A stretch of 64,000 bases of DNA from Phytopseudomonas straminea (GCF_900112645.1 NZ_FOMO01000006.1:124001-188000); one strand, 5' to 3'; positions 53,478 to 64,000 are shown, numbered from the stretch's first letter. A program made the numbers and translations. The notes: a model not told the origin generated them from the letters alone.

Positions 53478-54374
53478 TCACACATCGAGATCCTTCATCC
53501 GCTGGTAGAGGGTGCGGCGAGGGATATCCAGCTCACTGGTGACCGCGGCAATGCAGTGGTCATTGCGCTTGAGCGACTGCTGGATGAGGGTCTTCTCGAT
53601 CAGCCGCAACTGGTTCTTGAGGCCAGTTTCCGAGGACTCGTCCGGGTCGTCGTCGATCAGAGGCATGCCGAGTACGTGGCGTCGAGCGGCGGATTTGAGC
53701 TCGCGGTAATTGCCAGGCCAACCATGGCTGAGCAGCAGCACTTCGACCCGCTCGTCGATCACCGGGGCAGGCATGTTGAGCTCGACCTCGGCGGTGGCAA
53801 CGAAATGCCTGAAAACCGACACGATATGACCGGGACGCTGACGCAGCGGCGGCAGGCTGAGACTCATCACACTAAGCCGGTAATACAGATCGCGGCGAAA
53901 CAGCCCCCCCTCCATCAGCAGATCGAGCGAACGCTGGGCGGAGGCCACTACACCTATATCCAGGGGTATGACCCGAGTCGATCCCAAGCGCTCAACCTGG
54001 CGGCTCTCCAAGACCCTCAGGAGCTTGACCTGCAGATTGAGGGGCATGCTGTCGATCTCGTCGAGATAAAGCGTGCCCCTGTGTGCCGCTTCGAAATACC
54101 CGCTGCGGTCTCTATCCGCCCCGGTGAAAGCCCCGGCATTGACACCGAATAGTTCGCTCTCGAACAAGGTCTCCGGGATGGCCGCGCAATTCACCGCGAC
54201 GAAGGGCCCCTTGGGCCTTGAAAGTTTGTGTAGATGTCGCGCGACCGTATCCTTGCCAGTGCCCGTTTCACCCAACAGCAGCACATCAATACCCAACTCG
54301 GAAATACTCTGTCCTAATACGTCCAAACTCGAAATTCCATTCTCGAGCACCAACAGATCTAGAGCAGACTCCAT
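53478..54374 (-). CDS. hrpS: HrpS sigma-54 enhancer-binding protein
   Basis: 298-aa AAA+ activator with no N-terminal receiver domain. Walker A GETGTGKD at residues 35-42, GAFTGA at 81-86 (contacts sigma-54), Walker B LYLDEID near 104, and a C-terminal Fis-type HTH (IAAVTSELDIPRRTLYQRMKDL). Works with HrpR as a hetero-oligomer on the hrpL promoter and is inhibited by HrpV. It begins 40 nt after hrpR. Confidence 0.95.
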   Translation of the reverse strand: MESALDLLVLENGISSLDVLGQSISELGIDVLLLGETGTGKDTVARHLHKLSRPKGPFVAVNCAAIPETLFESELFGVNAGAFTGADRDRSGYFEAAHRGTLYLDEIDSMPLNLQVKLLRVLESRQVERLGSTRVIPLDIGVVASAQRSLDLLMEGGLFRRDLYYRLSVMSLSLPPLRQRPGHIVSVFRHFVATAEVELNMPAPVIDERVEVLLLSHGWPGNYRELKSAARRHVLGMPLIDDDPDESSETGLKNQLRLIEKTLIQQSLKRNDHCIAAVTSELDIPRRTLYQRMKDLDV

Positions 54375-54414
54375 ACTTCATCCCCGACCACTGGAATATT
54401 ACCTATGCGACTAG

Positions 54415-55368
54415 TCAACCCTGAAGTGATTGCTCCTTGAGCGCACCGGTAGTACACGCCAGTTCCCTGATACGAAAATGCAGGGTTCGCCTGGGAACAC
54501 TCAGCTCTTTGGCTACCGCTTCCAGGCGCCCCTCATGGCGGTGCAATGCATCGGTGATAAGTGCTTTTTCAATTCGCTTCATCTGCACTCTCAAACCGGT
54601 ATGAGTGCTGACATGTTCCATTGCTAATGCTTCAGAATTCAGTAAAGAGACACCCATCACAAAACGCTTGGCCGCCGCTTGCAGTTCACGAACATTACCA
54701 GGCCAGGAATGACCGAGTAACAGCATCGCAACGGGAGACTCGAGAACAGGTACTTCTCGCTTCAGACGAGTTGCCGCCGTGCGCGCGAAATTTTCAAACA
54801 ATGGCAATATTTCGCCGCGTCGCTCGCGCAACGGTGGAAGTCGAACAGTCACCTCATTGAGACGAAAGAACAGATCACTGCGAAAACTTCCTTGTTTCAC
54901 CAACTTTGCCAATGGTCGTTGGGCGGAAGCGATGACTCTTAGATCAAGGGGAATAAAGTCCGTACTGCCGAGCCGACCCACGCCGCGCTCTTCCAGCACA
55001 CGTAGGAGCTTGGCCTGGAGCGCCAGGGGCATGCTGTCGATCTCATCAAGGTACAAGGTGCCCTTGTCGGAGGCCTCGATATAGCCTGACCGCGCGCGCA
55101 AAGCCCCGGTATAGGCACCACTGGCAGCACCGAACAGCTGACTTTCGGCGAGCGACTCCGGGATGGCTGCACAGTTAATCCCTACAAAGGCACCAGGCCG
55201 CCCAGAATGTTTGTGAATGAGCTGCGCCAGCATGTCTTTCCCCGTGCCGGTTTCCCCGCAAACGAGAATATCGACATTCTGACTGATCATCGGTAGGGAA
55301 ACGCCCAGTTTCAGAGTGTCACTCAGGCACTTGCAGGGTCCCTGGCAATTGGAGATTGTTTCAACCAT
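54415..55368 (-). CDS. hrpR: HrpR sigma-54 enhancer-binding protein
   Basis: 317-aa AAA+ activator, paralogous to HrpS. Walker A GETGTGKD at 38-45; the sigma-54 contact loop reads GAYTGA at 84-89 (Tyr variant); Walker B LYLDEID; C-terminal Fis HTH (LEAVAKELSVPRRTLHFRIREL). No receiver domain, so activity is set by abundance and by HrpV. The start MVETISN has AGAGGC 6 nt upstream. Codon use is somewhat more AT-rich than core genes. Upstream gene of the hrpRS operon. Confidence 0.95.
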   Translation of the reverse strand: MVETISNCQGPCKCLSDTLKLGVSLPMISQNVDILVCGETGTGKDMLAQLIHKHSGRPGAFVGINCAAIPESLAESQLFGAASGAYTGALRARSGYIEASDKGTLYLDEIDSMPLALQAKLLRVLEERGVGRLGSTDFIPLDLRVIASAQRPLAKLVKQGSFRSDLFFRLNEVTVRLPPLRERRGEILPLFENFARTAATRLKREVPVLESPVAMLLLGHSWPGNVRELQAAAKRFVMGVSLLNSEALAMEHVSTHTGLRVQMKRIEKALITDALHRHEGRLEAVAKELSVPRRTLHFRIRELACTTGALKEQSLQG

Positions 55369-56586
55369 CAAAAAGCCTCTCAACAGTTCCCGCCGATACG
55401 TGGCGCGCTCTCGAGAGGTATGTCGAACAGACAATAAGCCTCTCAGCCGCTAACTTTTGAAGAGCGATCAGTATCGACATTATGATTATTTTCTCGGCGG
55501 GAACCTTGCAACGCTCAGCTGCAGTGATAACCGCCTTTGGAACGCTTTTGCCCGAAGTAGTGACTGCCCACAAAAGGATCAGTTCAATGGCGGTTTAAAA
55601 AAACACCGCTCCGACGTAATGCCATACCGTTTGTCTTTTTAATCCATTCTTCAATGCAGCCAATCCCAAACAACCAAACTACCGTGACACCCATTAGCAA
55701 GTACCATGCGCTCTGCCGCGAGGCTTTCGACGAAGACCGGGCATTATCGTCGACAACACAATGCCTCCCAGCGAGAGATCAATTAGCCAGTATAAAATAC
55801 TTAACTCGGATAATTATTAATTCGTCTAGCAAAACTGCTGAGCAGCCAGACGTACACTCCCTCTCAATCAATTAAATACATATTAGAGCTTAGAGAATTA
55901 CTGTTGCATCTTGGTTTCAAGCGATAGCAAAGCAAAAAAGTACATATCTCCTCGATCGCCAAAGTTCGCAAATGAAAAGCGCCTCCCCAGCAGAAACAAA
56001 TTGATACATATGCTTACAAGCACGCCTCTCCGAGCAATGTCTATTGCGACGCCGCGATCAGCACCTATAAATGGCTATTCGAGTTATGGCCGCGAGTGGC
56101 CGTCAGGCGGGCACTTATTCATAGGGAAATGGTGTGGAGATAGGTGGCGCCTTCCAGCCAGCTTGCCTAGCCATACCGTTCAAGATCGAGCAGATACGCC
56201 GGGGCGCAGTGCCTATAGGCAAAGAGACAGACCACGTGCTGGTGCTTCCCATGACGGAACCTCACGCTTGTCATTATAGTTGTACGCCACGAAGGGCGCT
56301 GAGTGTCATCTCTTTGCAGATGCTGTGCCAGAAAGCCAAGTGCCCTATATAGAGCATCAGCACCCGCCCAAGAAAGGTACTAGCTGGCGGGAAATTGCCT
56401 GCGAGAGTCGCAAGCTGGCGGAATCTTGCTAGAAAACGCTGGATGAGCCACGCATGTACCGACACAGCAGCGGCCCGAGTCATTCAAACTCGCTGGCGGC
56501 CATATGCAAGCAGGCATCTACTGTGTCGACGCGGCGCCTCATGCGAGTGCGCCGGGCCCGATCTATGAACGCAATTAAGGGGCGTG
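55369..56586. other. AT-richer gene-poor margin of the Hrp island
   Basis: 1.2 kb without a convincing gene between hrpR and ispH. It includes the hrpRS promoter region (55369-55650, with a GCGGT/ACCGC hairpin near 55585) and short, unlikely frames. A 72-codon frame at 56134-56352 (EIGGAFQPACLAIPFKIEQIRRGAVPIGKETDHVLVLPMTE) has protein-like content but no ribosome-binding site or recognised family. P. syringae has its conserved effector locus here; nothing of it is visible. Confidence 0.6.
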
Positions 56587-57531
56587 TTAAACCGCCTTGA
56601 GCCGCAGCTCCTTGGGCATGGAGAAGGTTACGTTCTCCGGGCGGCCGTCCAGCTCCTGAACGTTGCCGGCTCCCCACTCGCCCAGTTTGTCGATCACCCC
56701 GCGCACCAGCACTTCCGGTGCTGAGGCGCCGGCGGTGATGCCGATGCCATTGGCGCCGTCGAACCACTCGCGCTTGAGATCCTCGGCGCCGTCGATCAGA
56801 TAGGCGGGGGTGCCCATACGCTCGGCAAGCTCGCGCAGGCGATTGGAGTTGGAGCTGTTCGGGCTGCCGACCACCAGCAGGACGTCGCACTCGTCGGCCA
56901 GTTGCTTGACCGCATCCTGGCGGTTCTGGGTGGCGTAGCAGATGTCGTCCTTGCGCGGTCCGCCGATGCTGGGGAAGCGCGCGCGCAGAGCGTCGATGAC
57001 CTTGCTGGTGTCATCCATCGACAGCGTGGTCTGGGTGACGAAGGCGAGATTTTCCGGATCGCGCACCTGCAGCTTGGCGACGTCGTCCTCGTCCTCGACC
57101 AGATAGATGGCGCCGCCGTTGCTGGCATCGTACTGGCCCATGGTACCTTCGACTTCCGGGTGGCCTTCGTGGCCGATCAGGATGCACTCGCGGCCGTCAC
57201 GGCTGTAGCGCACCACTTCCAGATGCACCTTGGTGACCAGCGGGCAGGTGGCGTCGAACACCTTCAAGCCGCGGTTGGCGGCTTCGTTGCGCACCGCCTG
57301 GGACACGCCGTGGGCGCTGAAGATGACGATCACGTCATCGGGCACCTGATCCAGCTCTTCGACGAACACCGCGCCACGGTTGCGCAGGTCCTCGACCACG
57401 AACTTGTTGTGCACCACTTCGTGGCGCACGTAGATCGGCGGGCCGAACACCTCAAGGGCGCGGTTGACGATCTCGATGGCGCGGTCGACACCGGCGCAGA
57501 AACCGCGGGGATTGGCGAGTTTGATTTGCAT
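56587..57531 (-). CDS. ispH: 4-hydroxy-3-methylbut-2-enyl diphosphate reductase IspH
   Basis: 314-aa [4Fe-4S] enzyme that makes IPP and DMAPP in the last step of the MEP pathway. The cluster cysteines are visible in [13 protein letters not shown] (Cys12), [11 protein letters not shown] and [13 protein letters not shown], and substrate-binding motifs include VRHEVVHN and [13 protein letters not shown]. Family length is normal. It ends the murJ-side minus-strand run of genes. Confidence 0.97.
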   Translation of the reverse strand: MQIKLANPRGFCAGVDRAIEIVNRALEVFGPPIYVRHEVVHNKFVVEDLRNRGAVFVEELDQVPDDVIVIFSAHGVSQAVRNEAANRGLKVFDATCPLVTKVHLEVVRYSRDGRECILIGHEGHPEVEGTMGQYDASNGGAIYLVEDEDDVAKLQVRDPENLAFVTQTTLSMDDTSKVIDALRARFPSIGGPRKDDICYATQNRQDAVKQLADECDVLLVVGSPNSSNSNRLRELAERMGTPAYLIDGAEDLKREWFDGANGIGITAGASAPEVLVRGVIDKLGEWGAGNVQELDGRPENVTFSMPKELRLKAV

Positions 57532-57642
57532 GGCACGCTCGGCACGGAAAGCTTGAGTGGAGAGTCTATCCCACGAGCCGCGATGGGCTCAGGGGATAGA
57601 CAGCGCGTTCACGAGTAATGTCCGCCTGCGACTGACGCCCGG

Positions 57643-58080
57643 TCAGATCGCCTGCACGTCGATGATCTCGACGTCGAAGGTCAGCGTCTTGCCGGCCAGC
57701 GGGTGGTTGAAGTCGATGGTCACCTGGGCGTCGTCGAACACCTTGACCACGCCTGGCAGCTCGGTGTTGGCGGCGTCGTTGAAGATCACCAGCAGGCCTT
57801 CGGACAGTTCCATGTCCTGGAACTGCGAGCGCGGCATCACCTGCACGTTCTGCGGGTTGTGCTGGCCGAAGCCCTGCTCAGGCTCGACGGTCAGGCTGCG
57901 CTTGTCGCCCGCCTTGAAACCGTAGAGCGCGGCTTCGAAGCCCGGCAGCAGGTTGCCATCTCCGACCTTGAAGGTCGCCGGCTGCTTGTCGAAAGTGCTG
58001 TCGACCACATCGCCGTTATCCAGCTTCAGCGCGAAGTGCAGGGTCACCTGCCGATCCGGGCCGATACGTACATCAGTCAC
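57643..58080 (-). CDS. fkpB: FKBP-type peptidyl-prolyl isomerase FkpB (SlpA)
   Basis: 145-aa cytoplasmic prolyl isomerase with an inserted flap domain as in SlpA. VTLHFALKLDNGDVVDSTF at the N-terminus and PGFEAALYGFKAGDKRSLTVEPEQGFGQHNP mark the family. Overlaps lspA by 8 nt, the arrangement seen in many gammaproteobacteria. Confidence 0.94.
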   Translation of the reverse strand: MTDVRIGPDRQVTLHFALKLDNGDVVDSTFDKQPATFKVGDGNLLPGFEAALYGFKAGDKRSLTVEPEQGFGQHNPQNVQVMPRSQFQDMELSEGLLVIFNDAANTELPGVVKVFDDAQVTIDFNHPLAGKTLTFDVEIIDVQAI

Positions 58081-58579
58081 GTGCCACCTCTTCTTCGGGC
58101 TTCTTGCTCTTGAACATATCCAGCGCCAGCAGGACAGCGCCTACTGTGATGGCGCTGTCGGCGATGTTGAACGCCGGGAAGTACCAGCTGCTCTGCCAGT
58201 GCACCAGAATGAAGTCGACCACGTGGCCGAAGATCACCCGATCAACCAGATTGCCCAGCGCACCACCGAGCACCAGGGCCAGGCCGACGGCCAGCCAGGT
58301 TTCATCGGCCTTGAGGCGTTTCATCCATACCACCAGTACCACGCTGACCGCTACGGCGATCAGGGTGAACAGCCAGCGCTGCCAGCCAGACGCACCGGCC
58401 AGGAAGCTGAAAGCTGCACCGGTGTTGTAGGCCAGGGTCCAGTCCAGCACATTGGGGATCACGGTGATGCGTTCCCACATCTGCAGGTTGTTGTCGAACC
58501 AGAACTTGGTGACCTGGTCGATCACGAACACCACGACGCTGAGCCACACCCAGCCGAGCTTGCCGAAACGGGCGCTCAT
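58073..58579 (-). CDS. lspA: Lipoprotein signal peptidase LspA
   Basis: 168-aa inner-membrane aspartyl peptidase that cleaves lipoprotein signal peptides (for example those of HrcJ and HrpT). Catalytic aspartates lie in GGALGNLVDRV and FNIADSAITVG; NTGAAFSFL is also diagnostic. Four membrane helices. It lies 30 nt downstream of ileS. Confidence 0.96.
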   Translation of the reverse strand: MSARFGKLGWVWLSVVVFVIDQVTKFWFDNNLQMWERITVIPNVLDWTLAYNTGAAFSFLAGASGWQRWLFTLIAVAVSVVLVVWMKRLKADETWLAVGLALVLGGALGNLVDRVIFGHVVDFILVHWQSSWYFPAFNIADSAITVGAVLLALDMFKSKKPEEEVARD

Positions 58580-58609
58580 TGATTCATCTCCGCGAAGCGG
58601 GCCAGGGCG

Positions 58610-61444
58610 TTACGCATGGTGGCGCACCTCACCCGAACCTTCGATGTTGCTGATGCAACGGCCGCACAGCTCCGGATGCTCGGCGTGAGTACCGACATCA
58701 GCTCGCAGGTGCCAGCAACGACCGCACTTGGCGTGGGCAGATTTGACGATCTTCAGCTTCAGGCCTTCGACTTCGGTGACCACCGCATCGGCCGGCGCAT
58801 CGCTCAGCGGTGCGGTGGCGGCAGCGGAGGTGATCAGCGCGAACCGCAGTTCGTCGCCGAGCTTGGCCAGGTCATCACGCAGGGCGTCGTCACCGAACAG
58901 AGTCACTTCGGCCTGCAGGCTGGCGCCGATGGCCTTGCTCGCGCGCAGGTTCTCCAGCTCCTTGTTGACCGCGCCCTTGACCGCCATGACGCGCTCCCAA
59001 TAGGCGTTGTCCAGTTCGAAGCCTTCCGGCAGACGGGCCAGGTTCTCGTACCAGGTGGCCAGCATCACCGACTCGGCGCGCTCGCCCGGCAGGAACTGCC
59101 AGATTTCCTCGGCGGTGAACGACAGGATCGGCGCGATCCAGCGCACCAGCGCTTCGCAGATGTGGAACAGCGCGCTCTGGCAGGAACGGCGGGCGACGCT
59201 GTCCGGCGCGGTGGTGTACTGGCGGTCCTTGATGATGTCCAGGTAGAAGCCGCCCAGCTCCTGCACGCAGAAGTTGTGCACCTTGGAGTAGACGTTCCAG
59301 AAGCGGTATTCGCCGTAGGCTTCGGTCAGCTCGTCCTGCAGATGCGCGGTGGCGTCGACGGCCCAGCGGTCGAGATCGAGCATCTGCTCGACCGGCAGCA
59401 GGTCGGTAGCCGGGTTGAAACCATTGAGGTTGGCCAGCATGAAACGCGCAGTATTGCGGATGCGCCGGTAGGCGTCGGCGCTGCGCTGCAGGATCTGGTC
59501 GGAAACCGCCATCTCGCCGGAGTAGTCGGTGGAAGCCACCCACAGGCGCAGGATGTCGGCGCCCATGCTGTCGATCACCTTCTGCGGCGCGACCACGTTG
59601 CCGAGGGACTTGGACTGCTTGCGGCCCTGCTCGTCGACGGTGAAGCCGTGGGTCAGCAGTTCCTTGTACGGCGCGTGACCATCGATGGCGCAGCCGGTCA
59701 GCAGCGAGGAATGGAACCAGCCACGGTGCTGGTCGGAACCTTCCAGGTACAGATCGGCAACCGGGCCATCGGCATGCGCCAGCTCGGCGTGGGAGCCACG
59801 CAGCACGTGCCAGTGAGTGGTGCCGGAGTCGAACCACACGTCCAGGGTGTCGCGGCTCTTGTCGTACTGGTCGGCCTCGGCGCCCAGCAGCTCGGCGGGG
59901 TCGAGCTTGAACCAGGCTTCGATGCCCTCTTGCTCGACGCGCTTGGCGACTTCTTCCATCAGTTCGACGGTACGCGGATGCAGCTCGCCGCTTTCCTTAT
60001 GGGTGAAGAACGGGATCGGCACACCCCAGTTGCGCTGACGCGAGATGCACCAGTCCGGACGGCCGGCGATCATGCTGTGCAGGCGGGCCTGGCCCCAGGC
60101 CGGAACGAACTTGGTGTCTTCGATGGCCGCCAGGGAGCGCTCACGCAAAGTGCCGCCCTCCTTCGGCTTGCTGTCCATGCCGACGAACCACTGCGCGGTG
60201 GCGCGGTAGATCAGCGGCGTCTTGTGGCGCCAGCAGTGCATGTAGCTGTGGCTGATGGTGGCGTGCTTGAGCAGCGCGCCAACTTCTTCGAGCTTGGCGA
60301 CGATCGCCGGCGTGGCTTTCCAGATGAACTGGCCGCCGAAGAACGGCAGCGAGTCCACGTACACACCGTTGCTCTGCACCGGGTTGAGGATTTCGTCATT
60401 ACTCATGCCGTAGCGCTTGCAGCTCTGGAAGTCGTCCTCGCCATAGGCCGGCGCGGAGTGGACGACACCAGTACCGGCGCCCAGCTCGACGTACTCGGCC
60501 AGGTACAGCGGCGACAGGCGGTCATAGAACGGATGACGGAAGTTGATCAGTTCCAGCGCCGAGCCCTGGGCGGTGGCGACCACCTGGCCTTCGAGGCCGA
60601 AGCGCTGCAGGCAGCTCTCGACCATTTCCTCGGCAAGCAGCAGCAGGCGGTCGCCGACGTCCACCAGCGCATAGGTGAATTCCGGGTGCACGTTCAGCGC
60701 CTGGTTGGCCGGAATGGTCCAGGGCGTGGTGGTCCAGATAACGATGGCGGTCGGCTTGCTCAGGCTGCCCAGGCCAAAAGCGGCGGCCAGCTTGTCGGCA
60801 TCTTCGACCGGGAAGGCCACGTCGATGGCTTCGGATTTCTTGTCCTGGTACTCGACCTCGGCCTCGGCCAGCGCCGAGCCGCAGTCGAAGCAGAAGTTGA
60901 CCGGTTTGAGGCCCTTGAACACGAAGCCGTTCTTGACCATTTCCGCCAGGGCGCGGATCTCGCCAGCCTCGTTGGCGAAGTTCATCGTCAGGTACGGGTT
61001 GTTCCAGTCACCCAGCACACCGAGGCGGATGAAGTTGGCCTTCTGCTCCTCGACCTGCTCGGCCGCATAGGTGCGGCAACGCTCGCGGGTCAGGTCGGCC
61101 GGCTGGTTCTTGCCGAAGGTAGTCTCGACCTTGTGCTCGATCGGCAGGCCATGGCAGTCCCAGCCCGGCACGTACGGCGCGTCATAGCCGGCCAGGGTCT
61201 TGGAACGGGTGATGATGTCCTTTAGGATCTTGTTCAGCGCGTGACCGATGTGAATGCTGCCGTTGGCATAGGGCGGGCCGTCATGCAGCAGGAATTTCGG
61301 GCGGCCTTCGCCGGCCTTGCGCAGCTTTTCGTAGAGACCAATATCAATCCAGCGCTGCAGGGTCTGCGGCTCGCGTTGCGGCAGGCCAGCCTTCATCGGG
61401 AAGGGAGTATCGGGCAGGTTCAGCGTGGCTTTGTAATCGGTCAT
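58610..61444 (-). CDS. ileS: Isoleucyl-tRNA synthetase IleS
   Basis: 944-aa class I aminoacyl-tRNA synthetase. HIGH-type motif [11 protein letters not shown] (near residue 65); the KMSKS motif reads KQSKS ([12 protein letters not shown]), with Gln for Met; C-terminal zinc motif CGRCWHL...CGRC. The editing domain is present ([24 protein letters not shown]). The start overlaps the ribF stop (ATGA). Confidence 0.97.
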   Translation of the reverse strand: MTDYKATLNLPDTPFPMKAGLPQREPQTLQRWIDIGLYEKLRKAGEGRPKFLLHDGPPYANGSIHIGHALNKILKDIITRSKTLAGYDAPYVPGWDCHGLPIEHKVETTFGKNQPADLTRERCRTYAAEQVEEQKANFIRLGVLGDWNNPYLTMNFANEAGEIRALAEMVKNGFVFKGLKPVNFCFDCGSALAEAEVEYQDKKSEAIDVAFPVEDADKLAAAFGLGSLSKPTAIVIWTTTPWTIPANQALNVHPEFTYALVDVGDRLLLLAEEMVESCLQRFGLEGQVVATAQGSALELINFRHPFYDRLSPLYLAEYVELGAGTGVVHSAPAYGEDDFQSCKRYGMSNDEILNPVQSNGVYVDSLPFFGGQFIWKATPAIVAKLEEVGALLKHATISHSYMHCWRHKTPLIYRATAQWFVGMDSKPKEGGTLRERSLAAIEDTKFVPAWGQARLHSMIAGRPDWCISRQRNWGVPIPFFTHKESGELHPRTVELMEEVAKRVEQEGIEAWFKLDPAELLGAEADQYDKSRDTLDVWFDSGTTHWHVLRGSHAELAHADGPVADLYLEGSDQHRGWFHSSLLTGCAIDGHAPYKELLTHGFTVDEQGRKQSKSLGNVVAPQKVIDSMGADILRLWVASTDYSGEMAVSDQILQRSADAYRRIRNTARFMLANLNGFNPATDLLPVEQMLDLDRWAVDATAHLQDELTEAYGEYRFWNVYSKVHNFCVQELGGFYLDIIKDRQYTTAPDSVARRSCQSALFHICEALVRWIAPILSFTAEEIWQFLPGERAESVMLATWYENLARLPEGFELDNAYWERVMAVKGAVNKELENLRASKAIGASLQAEVTLFGDDALRDDLAKLGDELRFALITSAAATAPLSDAPADAVVTEVEGLKLKIVKSAHAKCGRCWHLRADVGTHAEHPELCGRCISNIEGSGEVRHHA

Positions 61445-62391
61445 GTCGGGCTCTTCATCAGCGGTTGGCGCTGCCAGTGGTCGCGGGCAGCGGCAATGTC
61501 GGCCGCAATGGCCGTCTTCAATGCCTCGAGCGAGGCGAAACGCTGCTCATCGCGCAGCTTGTGGTGGAAAGCCACCGTCAAACGCCGGCCATACAGGTCA
61601 CCGGCAAAATCCAGCAGGTGCACCTCGAGGTGGGCGCTCCCGTCACCGGCCACGCTGGGGCGCACACCGATATTGGCAACGCCCGGCCATGGCTGGCCGT
61701 CTATCTCGACACTGACCAGGTACACCCCGGTCAGCGGTACACGTTTGCGCTTGAGCTGCACGTTGGCGGTCGGCGCATTGAGCTGACGACCGAGCTTCTG
61801 GCCGTGCAGCACCCGCCCGACGATGCGAAAGGGCCGGCCGAGCATGCGTTCGGCGACGATGAAATCGCCGCTGGCCAGGGCCTCGCGCACTCGCGTGCTG
61901 CTGACGCGCTGCCCATCGATCTCCACGGTCTTGGCCGCTTCGACAGTGAAGCCTTCACGCTGCGCGGCCTCGGCCAGAAAAGCAAAGTCACCGGCGCGGT
62001 CGCAGCCGAAGCGGAAATCGTCGCCTACTTCCAAGTGCAATACACCGAGCCCATCAATCAGCGCACGCTGCACGAACTCCGCAGCGCTGAGCTCACGCAG
62101 GCGCGGGTTGAAGGTCAGGCACAGCACCCGATCAACACCTTCGGCGGCCAGCAAGGCGAGCTTGTCGCGCAGCCGGCTCAGACGTGCCGGAGCGCCTTCG
62201 GGATCGAAGTATTCACGCGGCTGCGGCTCGAACAGCACCACGCAGCTCGGCACGCCCAGCTCTGACGCGCGCTCACGCAAACGCGCCAGAATCGCCTGGT
62301 GGCCACGGTGAACGCCGTCGAAATTACCGATGGTGGCGACACAGCCCCGATGCTGGGGCCGCAGATTATGAAGGCCTCGAACCAGCTGCAT
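61441..62391 (-). CDS. ribF: Bifunctional riboflavin kinase/FAD synthetase RibF
   Basis: 316-aa enzyme making FMN and then FAD. N-terminal nucleotidyltransferase domain with [17 protein letters not shown]-terminal flavokinase domain with [33 protein letters not shown] and [11 protein letters not shown]. The start at [10 protein letters not shown] is chosen; an in-frame upstream extension to 62430 is not conserved in the family. Coupled to ileS. Confidence 0.96.
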   Translation of the reverse strand: MQLVRGLHNLRPQHRGCVATIGNFDGVHRGHQAILARLRERASELGVPSCVVLFEPQPREYFDPEGAPARLSRLRDKLALLAAEGVDRVLCLTFNPRLRELSAAEFVQRALIDGLGVLHLEVGDDFRFGCDRAGDFAFLAEAAQREGFTVEAAKTVEIDGQRVSSTRVREALASGDFIVAERMLGRPFRIVGRVLHGQKLGRQLNAPTANVQLKRKRVPLTGVYLVSVEIDGQPWPGVANIGVRPSVAGDGSAHLEVHLLDFAGDLYGRRLTVAFHHKLRDEQRFASLEALKTAIAADIAAARDHWQRQPLMKSPT

Positions 62392-62498
62392 AACGCGCTT
62401 CTTGCTCACAAAGTGGCCAATTATACGCACAGCGGCCGGCGCCGGGTAGCGGATACGCCGCGCTCATTTGGCGCTGCCAGTCAGCGCCGTACTGCCCA

Positions 62499-64000
62499 TC
62501 AGGCAATCGAACGGCGGGAGAAGTCGCGCAGACGGAACCCCAGGATACCCAGCACAGCGAAATAGCTCAGCGCACCGGCTGCGACCAGCGCAGCAAGGCG
62601 CAGCAGGCGGGCCAGCATGCTGCCCTCGCTCCAGTCCGGCATCAGCCAGAGCATGCCGACCAGCACCACGACCATCACCAGCACCGCCGCCAGCAGCTTG
62701 CTGGCGAACATCGCCCAGCCCGGTTGCGGCTGGTAGAAGCCGCGGGCGCGTAGCTTCCAGAACAGCAGGCCGGCGTTGATGCAGGCCGCCAGGCCAATGG
62801 ACAGCGCCAGGCCAGCATGGGCCAGGGGGATGACAAAGATGAACAGCACGTTCATCACCTGGGTCATCAGCAGGGTGAACATTGCGATGCGCACCGGCGT
62901 GCGAATGTCCTGGCGCGCATAGAAGGCCGGCGCCAGCACCTTGACCAGCAGCATGCCCAACAGGCCCAGCGAGTACGCCAGCAGAGCACGCTGGGTCATC
63001 TCGGCGTCAGTGGCGGTGAAGTTGCCGTACTGGAACAGCGACACCACCAGCGGCTCGGACAGCAGCGCCAGCGCCAGGGCGCAGGGCAGCGCCAGCAGGA
63101 TGCACAGGCGCAGGCCCCAATCGAGCAGTTTCGAGTAGGCGGCCGGGTCCTCGGCGGCGTGGGTCTTGGCCAGCGAAGGCAGCAGAATGGTACCCAGAGC
63201 GACGCCTAGCACCCCGGACGGCAGCTCCATCAGGCGGTCGGCGTAGTACATCCACGACACGGAACCGGCGACCAGAAAGGAGGCGAAGATGGTGTTGATG
63301 ATCAGCGAGATCTGCGCCACCGACACACCGAGGATCGCCGGGCCCATCTGCCGCAGCACGCGCCACACACCACTGTCGCGAAGATTCAGGCGCGGCAGCA
63401 CCAAGAGGCCGATCTTGCGCAGGTGAGGCAGTTGATAGAGCAGCTGCAACAGGCCGCCGACCAGCACGGCCCAGCCCATGGCCATTATCGGCGGGTCGAA
63501 ATACGGGGTCAGGAACAGCGCGAAAATGATCATGCTGACGTTCAGCAGGGTCGGCACGAAAGCCGGCACGGCGAAACGGTTCCAGGTATTGAGCAGCGCG
63601 CTGGCGAACGACGACAGGGAGATCAGCAGAATATAAGGAAAGGTCACCCGCAGCAGATCGCTGGTCAGCTCGAAGCGCTCGGGGTTGTCGCTGAAACCGG
63701 GTGCCGAGGCCCAGACGATCCAGGGCGCGGCCAGCACGCCGAGCAGGGTCACCAGGGCGAGAATCAGCGTCAACTGACCGGCGACATAAGCCACGAAGGT
63801 GCGGGTTGCTTCTTCACCCTTCTGCGTCTTGTACTCCGCCAGAATCGGTACGAATGCCTGGGAAAAGGCGCCCTCGGCGAAAATGCGGCGCAGCAGGTTG
63901 GGCAGCTTGAAGGCCACCACGAAGGCATCCGAGGCGATCCCCGCACCGAAGATCCGGGCCATGATGGTGTCGCGCACGAAACCCAGAACCCGCGACAACA
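62499..64000 (-). CDS. murJ: Lipid II flippase MurJ (5' end outside window)
   Basis: About 500 residues of a polytopic membrane protein of the MATE-like MVF family that flips lipid II. The first visible residues ([56 protein letters not shown]) are the conserved N-terminal block, and only a few leading residues are missing. It has about 14 hydrophobic segments. Upstream of ribF, as in other pseudomonads. Confidence 0.95.
   Translation of the reverse strand, partial: LSRVLGFVRDTIMARIFGAGIASDAFVVAFKLPNLLRRIFAEGAFSQAFVPILAEYKTQKGEEATRTFVAYVAGQLTLILALVTLLGVLAAPWIVWASAPGFSDNPERFELTSDLLRVTFPYILLISLSSFASALLNTWNRFAVPAFVPTLLNVSMIIFALFLTPYFDPPIMAMGWAVLVGGLLQLLYQLPHLRKIGLLVLPRLNLRDSGVWRVLRQMGPAILGVSVAQISLIINTIFASFLVAGSVSWMYYADRLMELPSGVLGVALGTILLPSLAKTHAAEDPAAYSKLLDWGLRLCILLALPCALALALLSEPLVVSLFQYGNFTATDAEMTQRALLAYSLGLLGMLLVKVLAPAFYARQDIRTPVRIAMFTLLMTQVMNVLFIFVIPLAHAGLALSIGLAACINAGLLFWKLRARGFYQPQPGWAMFASKLLAAVLVMVVVLVGMLWLMPDWSEGSMLARLLRLAALVAAGALSYFAVLGILGFRLRDFSRRSIA

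Noticed and set aside
56264..56300. GGAACC followed by CCACGAA near 56264
   Set aside because: The spacing is about 25 nt, far from the 15-17 nt needed for HrpL.
58616..61225. 869-codon plus-strand frame opposite ileS
   Set aside because: Composition is dominated by His/Gln/Val/Gly as expected from reading ileS backwards; IleS motifs are intact on the minus strand.

Overview
The window is a high-GC chromosomal segment that reads as Pseudomonas. The evidence is a bauABC/bauR beta-alanine locus, the mpl-ubiX and ispH-fkpB-lspA-ileS-ribF-murJ neighbourhoods, Pseudomonas-type REP palindromes (core gtgggagcgg), and a complete Hrp1-family (P. syringae type) type III secretion cluster. I cannot name the species from sequence alone.

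Left part (1-24.2 kb), mostly housekeeping and metabolism. A branched-chain amino acid ABC transporter (binding protein, livH, livM, livG cut by the window edge) is followed by a degenerate metallo-beta-lactamase-fold protein, a NYN-LOTUS putative RNase, and an orphan gene (6739-8073) bracketed by 35-bp inverted repeats. Next come bauC-bauB-bauA with divergent bauR, a DUF3140/DUF5872 pair, a Tat-exported aldo/keto reductase, a RutR-like regulator coupled to yigZ, a 2-hydroxyacid dehydrogenase, ubiX, mpl, a GNAT acetyltransferase, mtfA, ppa, an SDR and a dienelactone hydrolase. REP-like hairpins lie in several gaps.

Centre (24.4-55.4 kb), the Hrp island. Two chaperone-effector pairs of the ShcM/HopM1 type sit next to the translocator gene hrpK, with an unknown minus-strand effector candidate between them. 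hrpL faces hrpK. The hrpJ operon (hrpJ-hrcV-hrpQ-hrcN-hrpO-hrpP-hrcQa-hrcQb-hrcR-hrcS-hrcT-hrcU) runs rightward. The hrpA operon (hrpA-hrpZ-hrpB-hrcJ-hrpD-hrpE-hrpF-hrpG-hrcC-hrpT-hrpV) runs leftward toward it and ends with an extra gene, a transglutaminase-fold effector candidate. hrpR-hrpS lie upstream of hrpA.

Regulation can be read directly. HrpR/HrpS are sigma-54 activators without receiver domains, and a GG-N10-GC sigma-54 promoter precedes hrpL. Hrp boxes (GGAACC-N15/16-CCACNNA) stand before hrpJ, hrpK, hrpA and both shcM-like genes, and a one-mismatch box stands before the minus-strand effector candidate. HrpV and HrpG supply the anti-activator and anti-anti-activator pair.

Right part (55.4-64 kb). 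A gene-poor, AT-richer 1.2-kb stretch, probably island margin, separates hrpR from ispH, fkpB, lspA, ileS, ribF and a truncated murJ. No avrE, hrpW or other conserved-effector-locus genes are present next to hrpR, where P. syringae keeps them.
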